Assembly (NCBI GenBank): GCA_937969125.1
Contig: CALBVA010000299.1
Coordinates: 1-31,255 of the forward strand
DNA from: an uncultured Verrucomicrobiales bacterium
GTDB taxonomy: Bacteria > Verrucomicrobiota > Verrucomicrobiia > Verrucomicrobiales > Akkermansiaceae
DNA length: 31,255 nt
Direction of reading: 5' to 3'
Positions within the stretch are counted from its first letter, which is position 1, and each line of letters opens with the position of its first letter. Of this stretch, positions 14,924 through 22,182 are shown piece by piece. The notes beneath the pieces were generated by a model that saw only the letters and a program-made list of their open reading frames with translations, was not told the origin of the DNA and searched no databases. Made by a program: the position numbers and the translations under genes.

Positions 14924-15696
14924 GATTTCGGGGTGTGGGGTTTGATGATAATGCGGACTTCGGTGTCTACCGGTGGGATGATTTTTGCGTTCGGTATCCA
15001 AACGTCGCCCAATTCACGATCTTTTCCAGCGTAGTTCACAACGGCCTGCTCGGTCGTGTAGATGGCGAACATCATGCCTGTAACTTCGGCCTTGAAGGCT
15101 CCCTTGTGAATATAAGATCCAGTGGAGAGCCAGGGTCCCGCTGGCATGGTGGTCAGGGTGACATCGTCCAGAGTCAGCTCCTGCTGTGGCTTGGCATTGC
15201 GGGCATCGTCCTCCGGCCACTGAATGTGGTGAATGAGGTCCGTAATCGGGGCAGTCGTTTTCTTGCCGTCCTTTTCCCACTCGACGGAGAGATCGACGAG
15301 GGAGGCCTCGCGAATTTTCTGATCGACCTTCGGATATTTTCCGGTCGGGCGGTAGTTCTCATCACGAAGCTGGAAGAGCTCCTTGGACTCATTGACTCCG
15401 AGGAGCTTGAGGGCGATATTGAGATTGAGAGGGGAAATGTCAGAGAGGAACAGGGTCTCGTGGACCTTGTCACTCTTGGTGGTCACGAGGGCATATTCGA
15501 GAAGGCCCTTGGTCATGTTCACGCCCGCTCCGAAGGAGATCTCGCGGGTCTTTTTGTTGAGATGAATCTTCCCGATCTGGAACTCATTCTCATTGATCTG
15601 CTTGATCGCCGGCTTCTTCTCCTCGGGTTCCTTCTTTTCCTCGGCGACCAATGAGGTGGCGAAGAGGAGGCTGGCGATGATTGGGAGTGGACGCAT
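14920..15696 (-). CDS. YdjY-domain-like exported protein
   Basis: 258 residues with a signal peptide (MRPLPIIASLLFATSLVAEE), then a Lys/Glu-rich linker (21-33). The folded part contains GKIHLNKKTREISFGAGVNM, LLEYALVTTKSDKVHETLF and ISPLNLNIALKLLG, which matches the YdjY-type domain (E. coli YdjY is a periplasmic protein of unknown function). The later part (TTMPAGPWLSTGSYIHKGAFKAEVTG, then AIYTTEQAVVNY) gives the rest of the domain. Its stop overlaps the start of the toroid protein, and it follows the 15739 gene by 42 bases, so the three form an envelope operon. A shared function on an exported substrate is inferred but unknown. Confidence 0.8.
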   Translation of the reverse strand: MRPLPIIASLLFATSLVAEEKKEPEEKKPAIKQINENEFQIGKIHLNKKTREISFGAGVNMTKGLLEYALVTTKSDKVHETLFLSDISPLNLNIALKLLGVNESKELFQLRDENYRPTGKYPKVDQKIREASLVDLSVEWEKDGKKTTAPITDLIHHIQWPEDDARNAKPQQELTLDDVTLTTMPAGPWLSTGSYIHKGAFKAEVTGMMFAIYTTEQAVVNYAGKDRELGDVWIPNAKIIPPVDTEVRIIIKPHTPKS

Positions 15697-15738
15697 TGAA
15701 CTGTGGGTAAAACGATGAGTGGGTGGGAGAGATTAGAC

Positions 15739-16713
15739 CTAATTTTGATCGTCGGACTCCAGCACTTCCTCCGGCAGGGGAGAGGTGCGGGAGGCACCCA
15801 GGGAACTGGCGAGATCGCGCCACATCAGCCGGGTGATTTGCTGGGTTAGAAAATCCGTTCCGCTACCTTCGAGTCCGTGAGGTTCGGGAAAATTCAGCCC
15901 GGTGAGATGAATCCTCACCGCTGAGAACACTGCGAGGGCGAGTGATTCGGTCATGGCCTTGGAATCCTCCGATCCGGCGACCGTCACTTCCATGGTCGAG
16001 GAGGGATTGTCTCCGGAAGTTCCTAGGGAAGTTCGGATTTCACCTGAGCTATTTTTAGCATCGCCGCTGGAAATGAGTGGGGTGACTTCTAGGAGGTCAC
16101 CGGAAGCGTCCCGTATGAGAGTGGCCACCTCCAGGGCCGCGGTTTTTAAGGCCTCGCTCGATTTTGTCTCGGTGCCGATGCGCAGGATGAGCGGGATTTT
16201 AAAATTTGGATCGATGTTCCATTCCAGAGTGGGGCTCAGCGCTTTAATCCCTTTCCCGGCGTCTTCCAATTCCACCGGGTGAGATGCGGCGGAGTCGATG
16301 ACTCTCTCGAAGGCTAGCAGCGCGCGCTGGAACTGGCCCCGGGCTCGCAAGGTGGAGGAGAGTTGCAGTAAGCGGGCCGCATCATTGGACTGGGCAAAAT
16401 CGCGATAGGTATCCAGTCCGGGAGCCGACTCCAGGTCACCGAGTTCCTCATCGGATATTTCCGGAACCTCCGGGGTAAGAGTGTCATCGGGGGATGGGGT
16501 GGGTTCCGGACGACCCAGAAGCTCATGGATGGAGGGCCCCTCAATCTTCGGTTGAAGCACTGCGCTCTCCTCGATCAACTCTTCGCCCATGTCCTCGGGA
16601 AGAAGGACCAATTGCCCCGGGGTCATGAAATCCATCTCGCGGGTTCGCAGATGCCACGTCAGGGCAATCACTGCGGGAGCAGAGAGGATGACCAGAAACC
16701 AAGGGACACGCAC
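15739..16713 (-). CDS. Hypothetical membrane-anchored protein, first gene of the toroid operon
   Basis: About 324 residues if translated from GTG 16713. The N-terminus (VRVPWFLVILSAPAVIALTW) is a membrane anchor, followed by a Pro/Glu-rich disordered region (about 40-110). A helical part resembles a TPR pair (ARLLQLSSTLRARGQFQRAL, then AFERVIDSAASHP), and the C-terminal half is a mixed domain I do not recognise (PLILRIGTETKSSEALKTAA). The frame stays open to 16812, but that would run through the rplS terminator (16763-16789), so the start must lie after it; GTG 16713 keeps the anchor, while the next ATG would lose it. No clear ribosome site was seen, so the start is uncertain. Followed by the YdjY-like and toroid genes. 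Confidence 0.6.
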   Translation of the reverse strand: MRVPWFLVILSAPAVIALTWHLRTREMDFMTPGQLVLLPEDMGEELIEESAVLQPKIEGPSIHELLGRPEPTPSPDDTLTPEVPEISDEELGDLESAPGLDTYRDFAQSNDAARLLQLSSTLRARGQFQRALLAFERVIDSAASHPVELEDAGKGIKALSPTLEWNIDPNFKIPLILRIGTETKSSEALKTAALEVATLIRDASGDLLEVTPLISSGDAKNSSGEIRTSLGTSGDNPSSTMEVTVAGSEDSKAMTESLALAVFSAVRIHLTGLNFPEPHGLEGSGTDFLTQQITRLMWRDLASSLGASRTSPLPEEVLESDDQN

Positions 16714-16754
16714 GCAGTGCGAGATTGCGTCGGAGCAGGGGAGAGGTGAAGTGT

Positions 16755-16789
16755 AAAAAAAGAACCGCAGGGAGTATCTCCCGGCGGTT
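16755..16789 (-). terminator. Intrinsic terminator of rplS
   Basis: On the minus strand a GC-rich hairpin (16763-16789: AACCGC with GCGGTT as outer stem, GGGAG with CTCCC as inner stem, ATA loop) is followed by seven T (16755-16761). It lies 27 bases after the rplS stop and separates rplS from the toroid operon. Confidence 0.9.
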
Positions 16790-16816
16790 CGATGAAAAAC
16801 TGGATTCGGCAAGTGC

Positions 16817-17164
16817 TTACTCGGCGACCTTCACCTGGATGGCGCGCTTACCGACACGGTCGCGGAGATAATGAAGCTTTGCGCGGCGCACCTTGCCCTT
16901 GGAGACGACATCGATCTGCGCGATGCGGGGGCTGTGCACAGGGTAAACCCGCTCTACTCCGGTGCCGTAGGAAATCTTGCGAACGGTGAAGGCGGCATTG
17001 ATGCCGGTGCCTCCACGGGCAATCACGAGTCCCTGGAACATCTGGATACGCTCCTTGCCACCCTCGACCACACGGTTGTGAACCTTGACGGTGTCTCCGA
17101 CGTTGAAGTCGGTGACGTCGGACTTCATTTGCTCTTTTTCGATTTTGCTGATGATAGTACTCAT
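16817..17164 (-). CDS. rplS: 50S ribosomal protein L19
   Basis: 115 residues, the normal size. L19 lies at the interface of the two ribosomal subunits. Family features: FNVGDTVKVHNRVVEGGKER (about 20-39), IQMFQGLVIARGGTG, FTVRKISYGTGVERVYPVHS, and a basic C-terminal end (KVRRAKLHYLRDRVGKRA). In many bacteria rplS follows rpsP, rimM and trmD; here it stands alone, with its own terminator and an unrelated small gene upstream. The leader (17165-17305) has no recognisable element. It is transcribed as a single gene as far as can be seen. Confidence 0.98.
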   Translation of the reverse strand: MSTIISKIEKEQMKSDVTDFNVGDTVKVHNRVVEGGKERIQMFQGLVIARGGTGINAAFTVRKISYGTGVERVYPVHSPRIAQIDVVSKGKVRRAKLHYLRDRVGKRAIQVKVAE

Positions 17165-17305
17165 GGGCGTATGCTGGGTAAGGCGGGGCGCAGGAACTAC
17201 GTGAACCGCTTGGCGATTGCAACTGTTTTCTCGCGCCGGGAAGGGGATTATTTTCCGATGTTTTGATTAAGGTCACTCTTTTCGTGGACGAGAGCATAAA
17301 GAGAA

Positions 17306-17335
17306 AGGGCCGGAAATCTTGCGAAATCCGGCCCT
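17306..17335 (-). terminator. Intrinsic terminator of the small TGA-containing lipoprotein gene
   Basis: A 9-bp stem AGGGCCGGA / TCCGGCCCT (17306-17314 and 17327-17335). On the minus strand it is followed by a T-rich tail (TTCTCTTT). No gene other than the 17403-17534 lipoprotein lies upstream on this strand before ppdK, so its presence argues that the small gene is really transcribed. Confidence 0.75.
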
Positions 17336-17385
17336 CTTACAATGTTAGAAATCTCCCTGAGGGAGGACATTAGTTAATGTGATGG

Positions 17386-17404
17386 AATCATCTCACGGAT
17401 GATT
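17386..17404 (-). promoter_or_regulatory. Putative SECIS hairpin for the second TGA of the small lipoprotein
   Basis: A perfect 7-bp stem (AATCATC / GATGATT) with the 5-base loop CGUGA on the minus-strand mRNA. The loop begins 24 nt after the second TGA, and its second base is G, both as expected for a bacterial SECIS. It overlaps the TAA stop and reaches past it, which is possible when Sec is close to the C-terminus. Confidence 0.5.
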
Positions 17405-17534
17405 ACTGTGGTGCGCCCCCTCAGGTCGGGGTCGCTCCACCTCACGTGGGTGTGGGTTGCGGGGCTGCGGTGGGACCGCAGGAGGAAAGCCCGAAGAGGG
17501 CGCCGACTGTCAGGAGCATCATTACGATTTTCAT
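17403..17534 (-). CDS. Tiny lipoprotein with tandem TPT-U-GGA repeat, probable double-selenocysteine protein
   Basis: 43 residues if two TGA codons (17442-17444 and 17421-17423) are read through. Residues 1-19 are a lipoprotein signal with lipobox LSSC (Cys19). The mature part is Pro/Thr/Ala-rich and holds the heptad TPT-U-GGA twice in tandem (residues 28-34 and 35-41), then Pro-Gln and TAA. Between the two heptads all first and second codon bases agree and all six sense codons differ at the third base, a sign of selection on the protein across both TGA codons. GGGGA about 4 bases before ATG 17534 can serve as ribosome site, and a terminator follows at 17306-17335. If TGA is a stop, only a 30-residue product with a 12-residue mature peptide results. 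Function unknown; surface redox or metal binding by Sec is a guess. No family recognised. Confidence 0.6.
17408..17440 (-). promoter_or_regulatory. Strong hairpin after the first TGA, second TGA in its loop
   Basis: On the minus-strand mRNA, GUGG-A-GCG-A-CCCC pairs with GGGG-G-CGC-A-CCAC, giving 11 pairs with two single mismatches, and the 7-base loop GACCUGA. The loop starts 14 nt after the first TGA, slightly nearer than usual for SECIS, and begins with G. The second TGA lies within the loop. A general structural role cannot be excluded. Confidence 0.5.
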
Positions 17535-17656
17535 GGTGTCCCCAATATGATCAGTCGCAGCGCAGATTATTCCTAGTTTTTTTGTCTAAATTTTTTTGCC
17601 TGAAATTTTGCCGGAAAAGGTGGCAATTGTCCCCCGAAACCCCATTCGATCCCGTG

Positions 17657-17684
17657 TTGACAGGGAAAGGTTGGTTGCTAAAGT
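17657..17684 (+). promoter_or_regulatory. Sigma-70-type promoter of ppdK
   Basis: TTGACA (17657-17662), a 16-base spacer and TAAAGT (17679-17684). Transcription would begin near 17691, giving a leader of about 70 bases to the ppdK ATG at 17761. The perfect -35 box fits a strongly expressed gene. Confidence 0.65.
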
Positions 17685-17760
17685 CCGCGCCTTTCCGGCG
17701 GCGCGGGATTCCCGTGCCACCGTCAAAGCTCTGAAATTACAGAAGAAAAAACACAGACCC

Positions 17761-20523
17761 ATGGCTACCAAAAAGAAGGCTGCAAAAAAGGCCTCCACAA
17801 AGAATGTCTATTACTTCGGAGCCGGCACCGGTGACGGTAACGGAACGATGAAGAATCTCCTCGGCGGAAAAGGGGCAAACCTTGCCGAGATGAGCATCAT
17901 CGGACTTCCGGTTCCCGCTGGAATGACCATCACCACCGAGGTGTGTACCTCTTATTATGCCAATGGCAAGAAGTGGCCTGCGACTCTTAAAAAAGAGATC
18001 GAGGAAAACATCGCCAAGGTCGAGAAGGCCATGGGTAAGAAGTTCGGTGACCTTGAGAATCCGCTTCTCCTCTCTGTCCGCTCCGGTGCCCGCGAGTCCA
18101 TGCCCGGCATGATGGACACCATTCTGAACCTTGGTATCAATGATCAGGTCGCTGAGTCCCTCGCTAAGAAGACCAAGAACCCTACCTTCGCCTGGGACTC
18201 CTACCGTCGTTTCCTCCAGATGTATGGTGAGGTCGTCATGGGCGTCGAGCACCTCGAAGGTGAGCACCACGATCCTTTTGAAGCCATCCTCGATGCCGGT
18301 AAGGCTAAGCGCGGAGTCGCCAGCGATTCCGACATGAACGAAGAGGAACTTCGCTGGGTCGTTGCCGAGTTCAAGAAGCTCATCAAGGAGCGCACCGGCA
18401 ATGATTTCCCTGAAGATCCCATGGAGCAGCTCATTGGCTCCGTGAACGCCGTCTTCAACTCCTGGCAGAATGACCGCGCCAAGGTCTATCGTCAGAAGTA
18501 TGGAATCCCTGCCGAGTGGGGCACCGCTGTGAACGTCCAGGCCATGGTCTTCGGTAACACCGGTAAGAACTCCGGAACTGGTGTCGCCTTCACCCGCGAC
18601 CCTGCTACTGGTGAAAATGTTTTCTACGGTGAGTATCTCATTGATGCCCAGGGCGAGGACGTCGTCGCTGGCGTTCGCACACCAAAGCAGGTCGCTCAGA
18701 TGGCCAAGGACCTTCCTAAGTCACACAAGGAACTCCTTACCGTCCGCACCAAGCTCGAGAAGCACTTTAAAGACGTTCAGGACGTCGAGTTCACCATTGA
18801 GGACGGAAAACTCTGGATGCTCCAGACCCGTAACGGCAAGCGCACCGGTTTTGCTGCTGTCAACATCGCCATCGACATGGTGCGCGAGAAGCTCATCACC
18901 AAGGAAGAGGCCATCCGCCGTATTCCTGCTGATGACCTTAGCCACCTCCTTGCTCCGATCTTCGACACCAAGGAAGAGAAGGCCGCCAAGAAGATGGGTA
19001 GTGGCCTCCCCGCCGGTCCGGGTGCTGCTTCTGGTCAGATTTATTTCTCTTGGGAAGCTGCCGTCACTGCTGAGTCCAAGGGGCAGAAAGTCATCCTCGT
19101 CCGTCAGGCCACTTCTCCGGAAGACCTTCGCGGCATGATCGCTGCCGAGGGTATCCTCACCACCGAGGGTGGTGCTTCCTCACACGCTGCTCTCGTTGCC
19201 CGCCAGATGGGCAAGGTCTGCGTCTGCGGAGCTCACGGAATGACCATTGATTATGGCAAGAAGACCCTCTCCGGAAACGGAGTCACTCTGAAGGAAGGAG
19301 ATTTCCTTTCTATCAACGGTTTCGCCGGTGACGTTTACAAGGGGCAGATCAAAGCCTCTCCTTCCCAGGTCATCCAGGGCCTCATCGAGAACAAGGCTGC
19401 TGCTAAGAAGTCCGATACTTATAAGAAGTTCGTCGAACTCATGGAGTGGACTGACAAGTATCGTAAGCTCGGTGTCCGGACCAACTCCGACACTCCGGAG
19501 CAGGTCAAGCAGGCCATTAAGTTCGGTGCCGAAGGCATCGGCCTTACCCGTGCCGAGCATATGTTCTTCGAGGGCAACCGCATCGACTCCGTCCGTGAGA
19601 TGATCCTCGCTGACGACGATGCCGGCCGCGCCAAGGCACTGAAGAAGATCAAGGCCTTCATGAAGAAAGACTTCGTGGGTATCTTCACCTCGCTTGAAGG
19701 TCGCCCAGCGACCATCCGTCTTCTGGATCCACCTCTTCACGAGTTCATCGGCACCATGGATGCCGCTCAGATCAAGGACCTCGCTGCCAAGACCGGCTTC
19801 AAGGCTGCCTTCATCAAGAAGCGCATCGCCTCCCTCCACGAGGAAAACCCAATGCTCGGTCACCGCGGTTGCCGTCTTGGTATTTCCTACCCTGCAATTA
19901 CCACCGCTCAGGTCGAGGCCATCCTCGAGGCTGCTGCTGATGTGCAGAAGAAGGGTAAGGCTGTGCTCCCTGAAATCATGGTCCCACTCGTGTCCTACGC
20001 ACGTGAACTGGAACTGCAGAAGGAAGTCATCGATGCTGCTGCCGATGGTGTCCGCGCCAAGCTCAAGCTCAAGAAGTCCGAGCTGAAGTATACCGTCGGA
20101 ACTATGATCGAGATCCCACGCGCTGCCATCACCGCCGATAAGGTGGCCGAGCACGCTGAGTTCTTCTCCTTCGGAACCAACGACCTCACCCAGACCGGCC
20201 TCGGTCTCTCGCGTGACGATTCCTCCAGCTTCCTTCCTGACTACCAGGATGCCGAGATTCTGAATAACAACCCGTTCGCCGCTCTCGACCAAGAGGGTGT
20301 CGGCCAGCTTGTTGAGATCGGCGTCGAGAAAGGTCGTCAGACCAAGAAGCGCCTCAAGATCGGTATCTGCGGTGAGCACGGCGGTGACCCTGAGTCCGTC
20401 AAGTTCTTCCACAGAACCGGCCTCAACTACGTTTCCTGCTCTCCTTTCCGTATCCCTGTTGCCCGCCTCGCTGCGGCCCAGGCGGTCCTTGAGGAAAGAG
20501 CTGCGAAGAAAGCGGCCAAGTAA
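17761..20523 (+). CDS. ppdK: Pyruvate, phosphate dikinase
   Basis: 920 residues from ATG 17761. The enzyme interconverts pyruvate, ATP and phosphate with PEP, AMP and PPi, in glycolysis or gluconeogenesis. Order of domains: ATP-grasp part (about 15-370: GGKGANLAEM, SVRSGARESMPGMMDTILNLG), the swivelling phosphohistidine domain with catalytic His475 (TEGGASSHAALVARQMG), and the PEP/pyruvate barrel ending with Cys870 in GICGEHGGDPESV. The N-terminal tail (residues 2-13) and the C-terminus (ERAAKKAAK) are Lys/Ala-rich. Codon use (CGT, GGT, AAG, ATC, CTC, GTC) is more biased than in neighbours and suggests high expression; it also creates a 461-codon antisense shadow ORF. The frame is open back to 17596, but that passes through the promoter, so 17761 is the start. 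Confidence 0.98.
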   Translation: MATKKKAAKKASTKNVYYFGAGTGDGNGTMKNLLGGKGANLAEMSIIGLPVPAGMTITTEVCTSYYANGKKWPATLKKEIEENIAKVEKAMGKKFGDLENPLLLSVRSGARESMPGMMDTILNLGINDQVAESLAKKTKNPTFAWDSYRRFLQMYGEVVMGVEHLEGEHHDPFEAILDAGKAKRGVASDSDMNEEELRWVVAEFKKLIKERTGNDFPEDPMEQLIGSVNAVFNSWQNDRAKVYRQKYGIPAEWGTAVNVQAMVFGNTGKNSGTGVAFTRDPATGENVFYGEYLIDAQGEDVVAGVRTPKQVAQMAKDLPKSHKELLTVRTKLEKHFKDVQDVEFTIEDGKLWMLQTRNGKRTGFAAVNIAIDMVREKLITKEEAIRRIPADDLSHLLAPIFDTKEEKAAKKMGSGLPAGPGAASGQIYFSWEAAVTAESKGQKVILVRQATSPEDLRGMIAAEGILTTEGGASSHAALVARQMGKVCVCGAHGMTIDYGKKTLSGNGVTLKEGDFLSINGFAGDVYKGQIKASPSQVIQGLIENKAAAKKSDTYKKFVELMEWTDKYRKLGVRTNSDTPEQVKQAIKFGAEGIGLTRAEHMFFEGNRIDSVREMILADDDAGRAKALKKIKAFMKKDFVGIFTSLEGRPATIRLLDPPLHEFIGTMDAAQIKDLAAKTGFKAAFIKKRIASLHEENPMLGHRGCRLGISYPAITTAQVEAILEAAADVQKKGKAVLPEIMVPLVSYARELELQKEVIDAAADGVRAKLKLKKSELKYTVGTMIEIPRAAITADKVAEHAEFFSFGTNDLTQTGLGLSRDDSSSFLPDYQDAEILNNNPFAALDQEGVGQLVEIGVEKGRQTKKRLKIGICGEHGGDPESVKFFHRTGLNYVSCSPFRIPVARLAAAQAVLEERAAKKAAK

Positions 20524-20545
20524 GTCCGAAAAGCCTTTCGGACTT
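20522..20545 (+). terminator. Perfect hairpin over the ppdK stop codon
   Basis: AAGTCCGAAA and TTTCGGACTT form a perfect 10-bp stem with a 4-base loop (AGCC). It starts within the TAA stop codon. It lacks a strong T run and probably protects the 3' end or assists the second, stronger terminator at 20564-20598. Confidence 0.6.
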
Positions 20546-20563
20546 CTGATTTTAAAAACCTTC

Positions 20564-20598
20564 AAGCTCCGCCCGCGAAAGCAGGCGGGGCTTTTTTT
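20564..20598 (+). terminator. Intrinsic terminator of ppdK
   Basis: AAGCTCCGCC and GGCGGGGCTT form a long GC-rich stem (one G-U pair) with a GCGAAAGC-like top, directly followed by TTTTTTT. A classic intrinsic terminator. Confidence 0.93.
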
Positions 20599-20800
20599 AT
20601 TTCAGAAGCGAGATAGGGGGTCGCCCTTCTTGGGAATGCTGGACGAGAAGAGCGCGGGGGATCTATACAAAGCCTGAGGTTATTGAATCCTTTGATCAGA
20701 CCGGAGGTGAAGCCGTGATTCCGCCGCTGTGATTCTTTCTCAGGAGCGAAGGGACGGCCAGTTCTCCGACCTACGCATATTTAAAAAAAGAGATGGGTTG
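20599..20800. other. Intergenic stretch without recognisable content
   Basis: About 200 bases between the ppdK terminator and the end of the L,D-transpeptidase gene. I looked on both strands for a tRNA, a small ORF with ribosome site, a Sec-type ORF and hairpins and found nothing I can support. Confidence 0.5.
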
Positions 20801-21538
20801 TTAGCGGATAAACCGGCGATTCAGGATGTAGATCGGATCTCCCAGTTTGCCGTGTTGGATCTGGGTGACTTGGCCGCTTTCAATGAGAGCTCGCAGGTTG
20901 GCATTGGGGTTGGCGGTGGGATCGAATCTTCCGGCTGACTTTCTGAGATAGGGGACCAGTTTGTGGACCTCATCGGTATCCGGCACCGGACAGCCGGTGG
21001 TGCAGGGGATACGACCGATCATTCTTTGGTCACGACGTTGGCGAAGCATTCCGCTGGCTTCGGGATTGTAGGAGTGAATGACGACCCCGTTTGGGACATA
21101 TCCACGTAGGCTGGGGTCGTGCCAGGTAGGGGGATAGAGAATTTCGGCATAGACGCCGCTCACTCCTTTCTTGGAGTCACCGGTCTGGATGGAAGCATCG
21201 GCATTTTTGGCAATGCGGACCCCGCCCATGGTGAAGAAGCCGGGAGGAGTCTGTGCGTGAGCAAAGCCCAAGCCACGTTTACCGGTACCGCAGCGGAGGG
21301 TCTCCTGCACTTTCCTCGTCTTCAGCGAGACGACCTGCATCCTTTGGCTGCCGGGGTCGACAATGTAAAGATAGGTGGGATTGTAATCGGGATGTCCTGC
21401 GCGGCGTTGCGCGGCGATGGATGACTCAATGTTAGCCCAATCCGACTTGCCGAGTTTCCCGGAGGATGAGCCACCGGAGCAGGATTGCAAAATGATGGAG
21501 GCGGCAATGAGGGTAACGATCTGAATTCGCTTCAACAT
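20801..21538 (-). CDS. Murein L,D-transpeptidase catalytic-domain lipoprotein
   Basis: 245 residues. The N-terminus MLKRIQIVTLIAASIILQSC is a lipoprotein signal with lipobox LQSC (Cys20). The remainder matches the YkuD-2-type murein L,D-transpeptidase family: LYIVDPGSQRMQVVSLKTRK, TLRCGTGKRGLGFAHAQTPP, then VVIHSYNP with the His and TGCPVPD with the catalytic Cys. These enzymes cross-link or attach proteins to peptidoglycan through a Cys acyl-enzyme. It is on the same strand as the EF-hand gene that ends 87 bases upstream. The family fits the HxxxxxxxxSxGC pattern loosely (here TTGCP), and activity is inferred only. Confidence 0.88.
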   Translation of the reverse strand: MLKRIQIVTLIAASIILQSCSGGSSSGKLGKSDWANIESSIAAQRRAGHPDYNPTYLYIVDPGSQRMQVVSLKTRKVQETLRCGTGKRGLGFAHAQTPPGFFTMGGVRIAKNADASIQTGDSKKGVSGVYAEILYPPTWHDPSLRGYVPNGVVIHSYNPEASGMLRQRRDQRMIGRIPCTTGCPVPDTDEVHKLVPYLRKSAGRFDPTANPNANLRALIESGQVTQIQHGKLGDPIYILNRRFIR

Positions 21539-21624
21539 GATGAGAAGCTATCGGATCTGAGCCGGAAAGGCAGGCGTTTTATGGCAACTGCTTTAGGGGC
21601 GGGGCTGAGAAGTGCTTGGGGCGT

Positions 21625-22107
21625 CTATTCCGGGCGATTGTGCCGACGGAGGCGATGGAAGAATTCATCGGAATCAATTGCGCCGCTGTCATCACGATCG
21701 AGGCGGTTGAAGATGGCATCGAAAATGAAATCCGGGAGGCGGTCGATTCCAGGAATGGTGGCGTATTCCTCTTTGCTGATGAGTCCGTCCTCACCGGCGA
21801 TGGAGTTAAATTGCTTCAAGCGGCGTTCTTCAATACGGGCGCGAATGGCATCGCGCGCGGCCTGAATTTCCTCAGGGCTGGTATTTCCGTCGCCATCGGC
21901 ATCTATGGAATTACGGCGTTCTTCACGCAATTTATTACGGAGATCGCGAATGGCCTGGCGTTCTTCCTCGTCAATGTGGCCATCTCCGTTGGTATCGAAC
22001 TGCTGGAGAAACTCGGGTAAAGCACCGCCGCCAATGGGCTTATCCCCGGCCAGGGCAGGGGAGAGGCCGCTGAGAATTGCTGCCATCAGGGTGAGCTTGG
22101 TCTTCAT
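21625..22107 (-). CDS. Secreted EF-hand protein
   Basis: 160 residues with a signal peptide (residues 1-20, ending ALA). Three good EF-hand loops: DTNGDGHIDEEE (38-49), DADGDGNTSPEE (69-80) and DRDDSGAIDSDE (137-148). A fourth between them (about 102-114, AGEDGLISKEE) is degenerate because Asp at position 1 is lacking. Calcium binding is therefore probable. Helices between the loops are rich in Arg/Glu. Secreted calmodulin-like proteins of this type are frequent in Planctomycetes and Verrucomicrobia; their partner is unknown. Lies between the secreted nuclease (75-base gap) and the L,D-transpeptidase on the same strand. Confidence 0.88.
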   Translation of the reverse strand: MKTKLTLMAAILSGLSPALAGDKPIGGGALPEFLQQFDTNGDGHIDEEERQAIRDLRNKLREERRNSIDADGDGNTSPEEIQAARDAIRARIEERRLKQFNSIAGEDGLISKEEYATIPGIDRLPDFIFDAIFNRLDRDDSGAIDSDEFFHRLRRHNRPE

Positions 22108-22182
22108 GTCGAGGTCGGAAAGTCAGGTGTGTCCAGCAACGCCGGAGAGCTAAGGTAACATCTGATGGCAAAATGTGAATAT

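Noticed and set aside
14935..15654. A 239-codon plus-strand ORF opposite the YdjY-like gene
   Set aside because: The minus strand has a signal peptide, a known domain and coupling to the next gene; the plus frame has none of these.
16714..16812. Upstream extension of the 15739 gene to 16812
   Set aside because: The extension would be translated through the rplS terminator hairpin and its T run.
477..17534. General reassignment of TGA to an amino acid in this genome
   Set aside because: osmC, the nitroreductase, the glyoxalase and the YdjY-like gene all end with TGA at the expected family length, so TGA works as a stop here.
17399..17734. A 111-codon plus-strand ORF over the small lipoprotein gene
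   Set aside because: It runs through the ppdK promoter, has an Arg/Trp-rich composition without character, and the minus-strand gene has lipobox, ribosome site and terminator.
19180..20565. A 461-codon minus-strand ORF opposite ppdK
   Set aside because: A shadow produced by the strong codon bias of ppdK; its Leu/Glu/Asp/Val-rich translation has no domain and it includes the ppdK terminator region.
20599..20800. A tRNA or small RNA between ppdK and the L,D-transpeptidase
   Set aside because: No cloverleaf arms, no promoter and no second terminator could be found on either strand.
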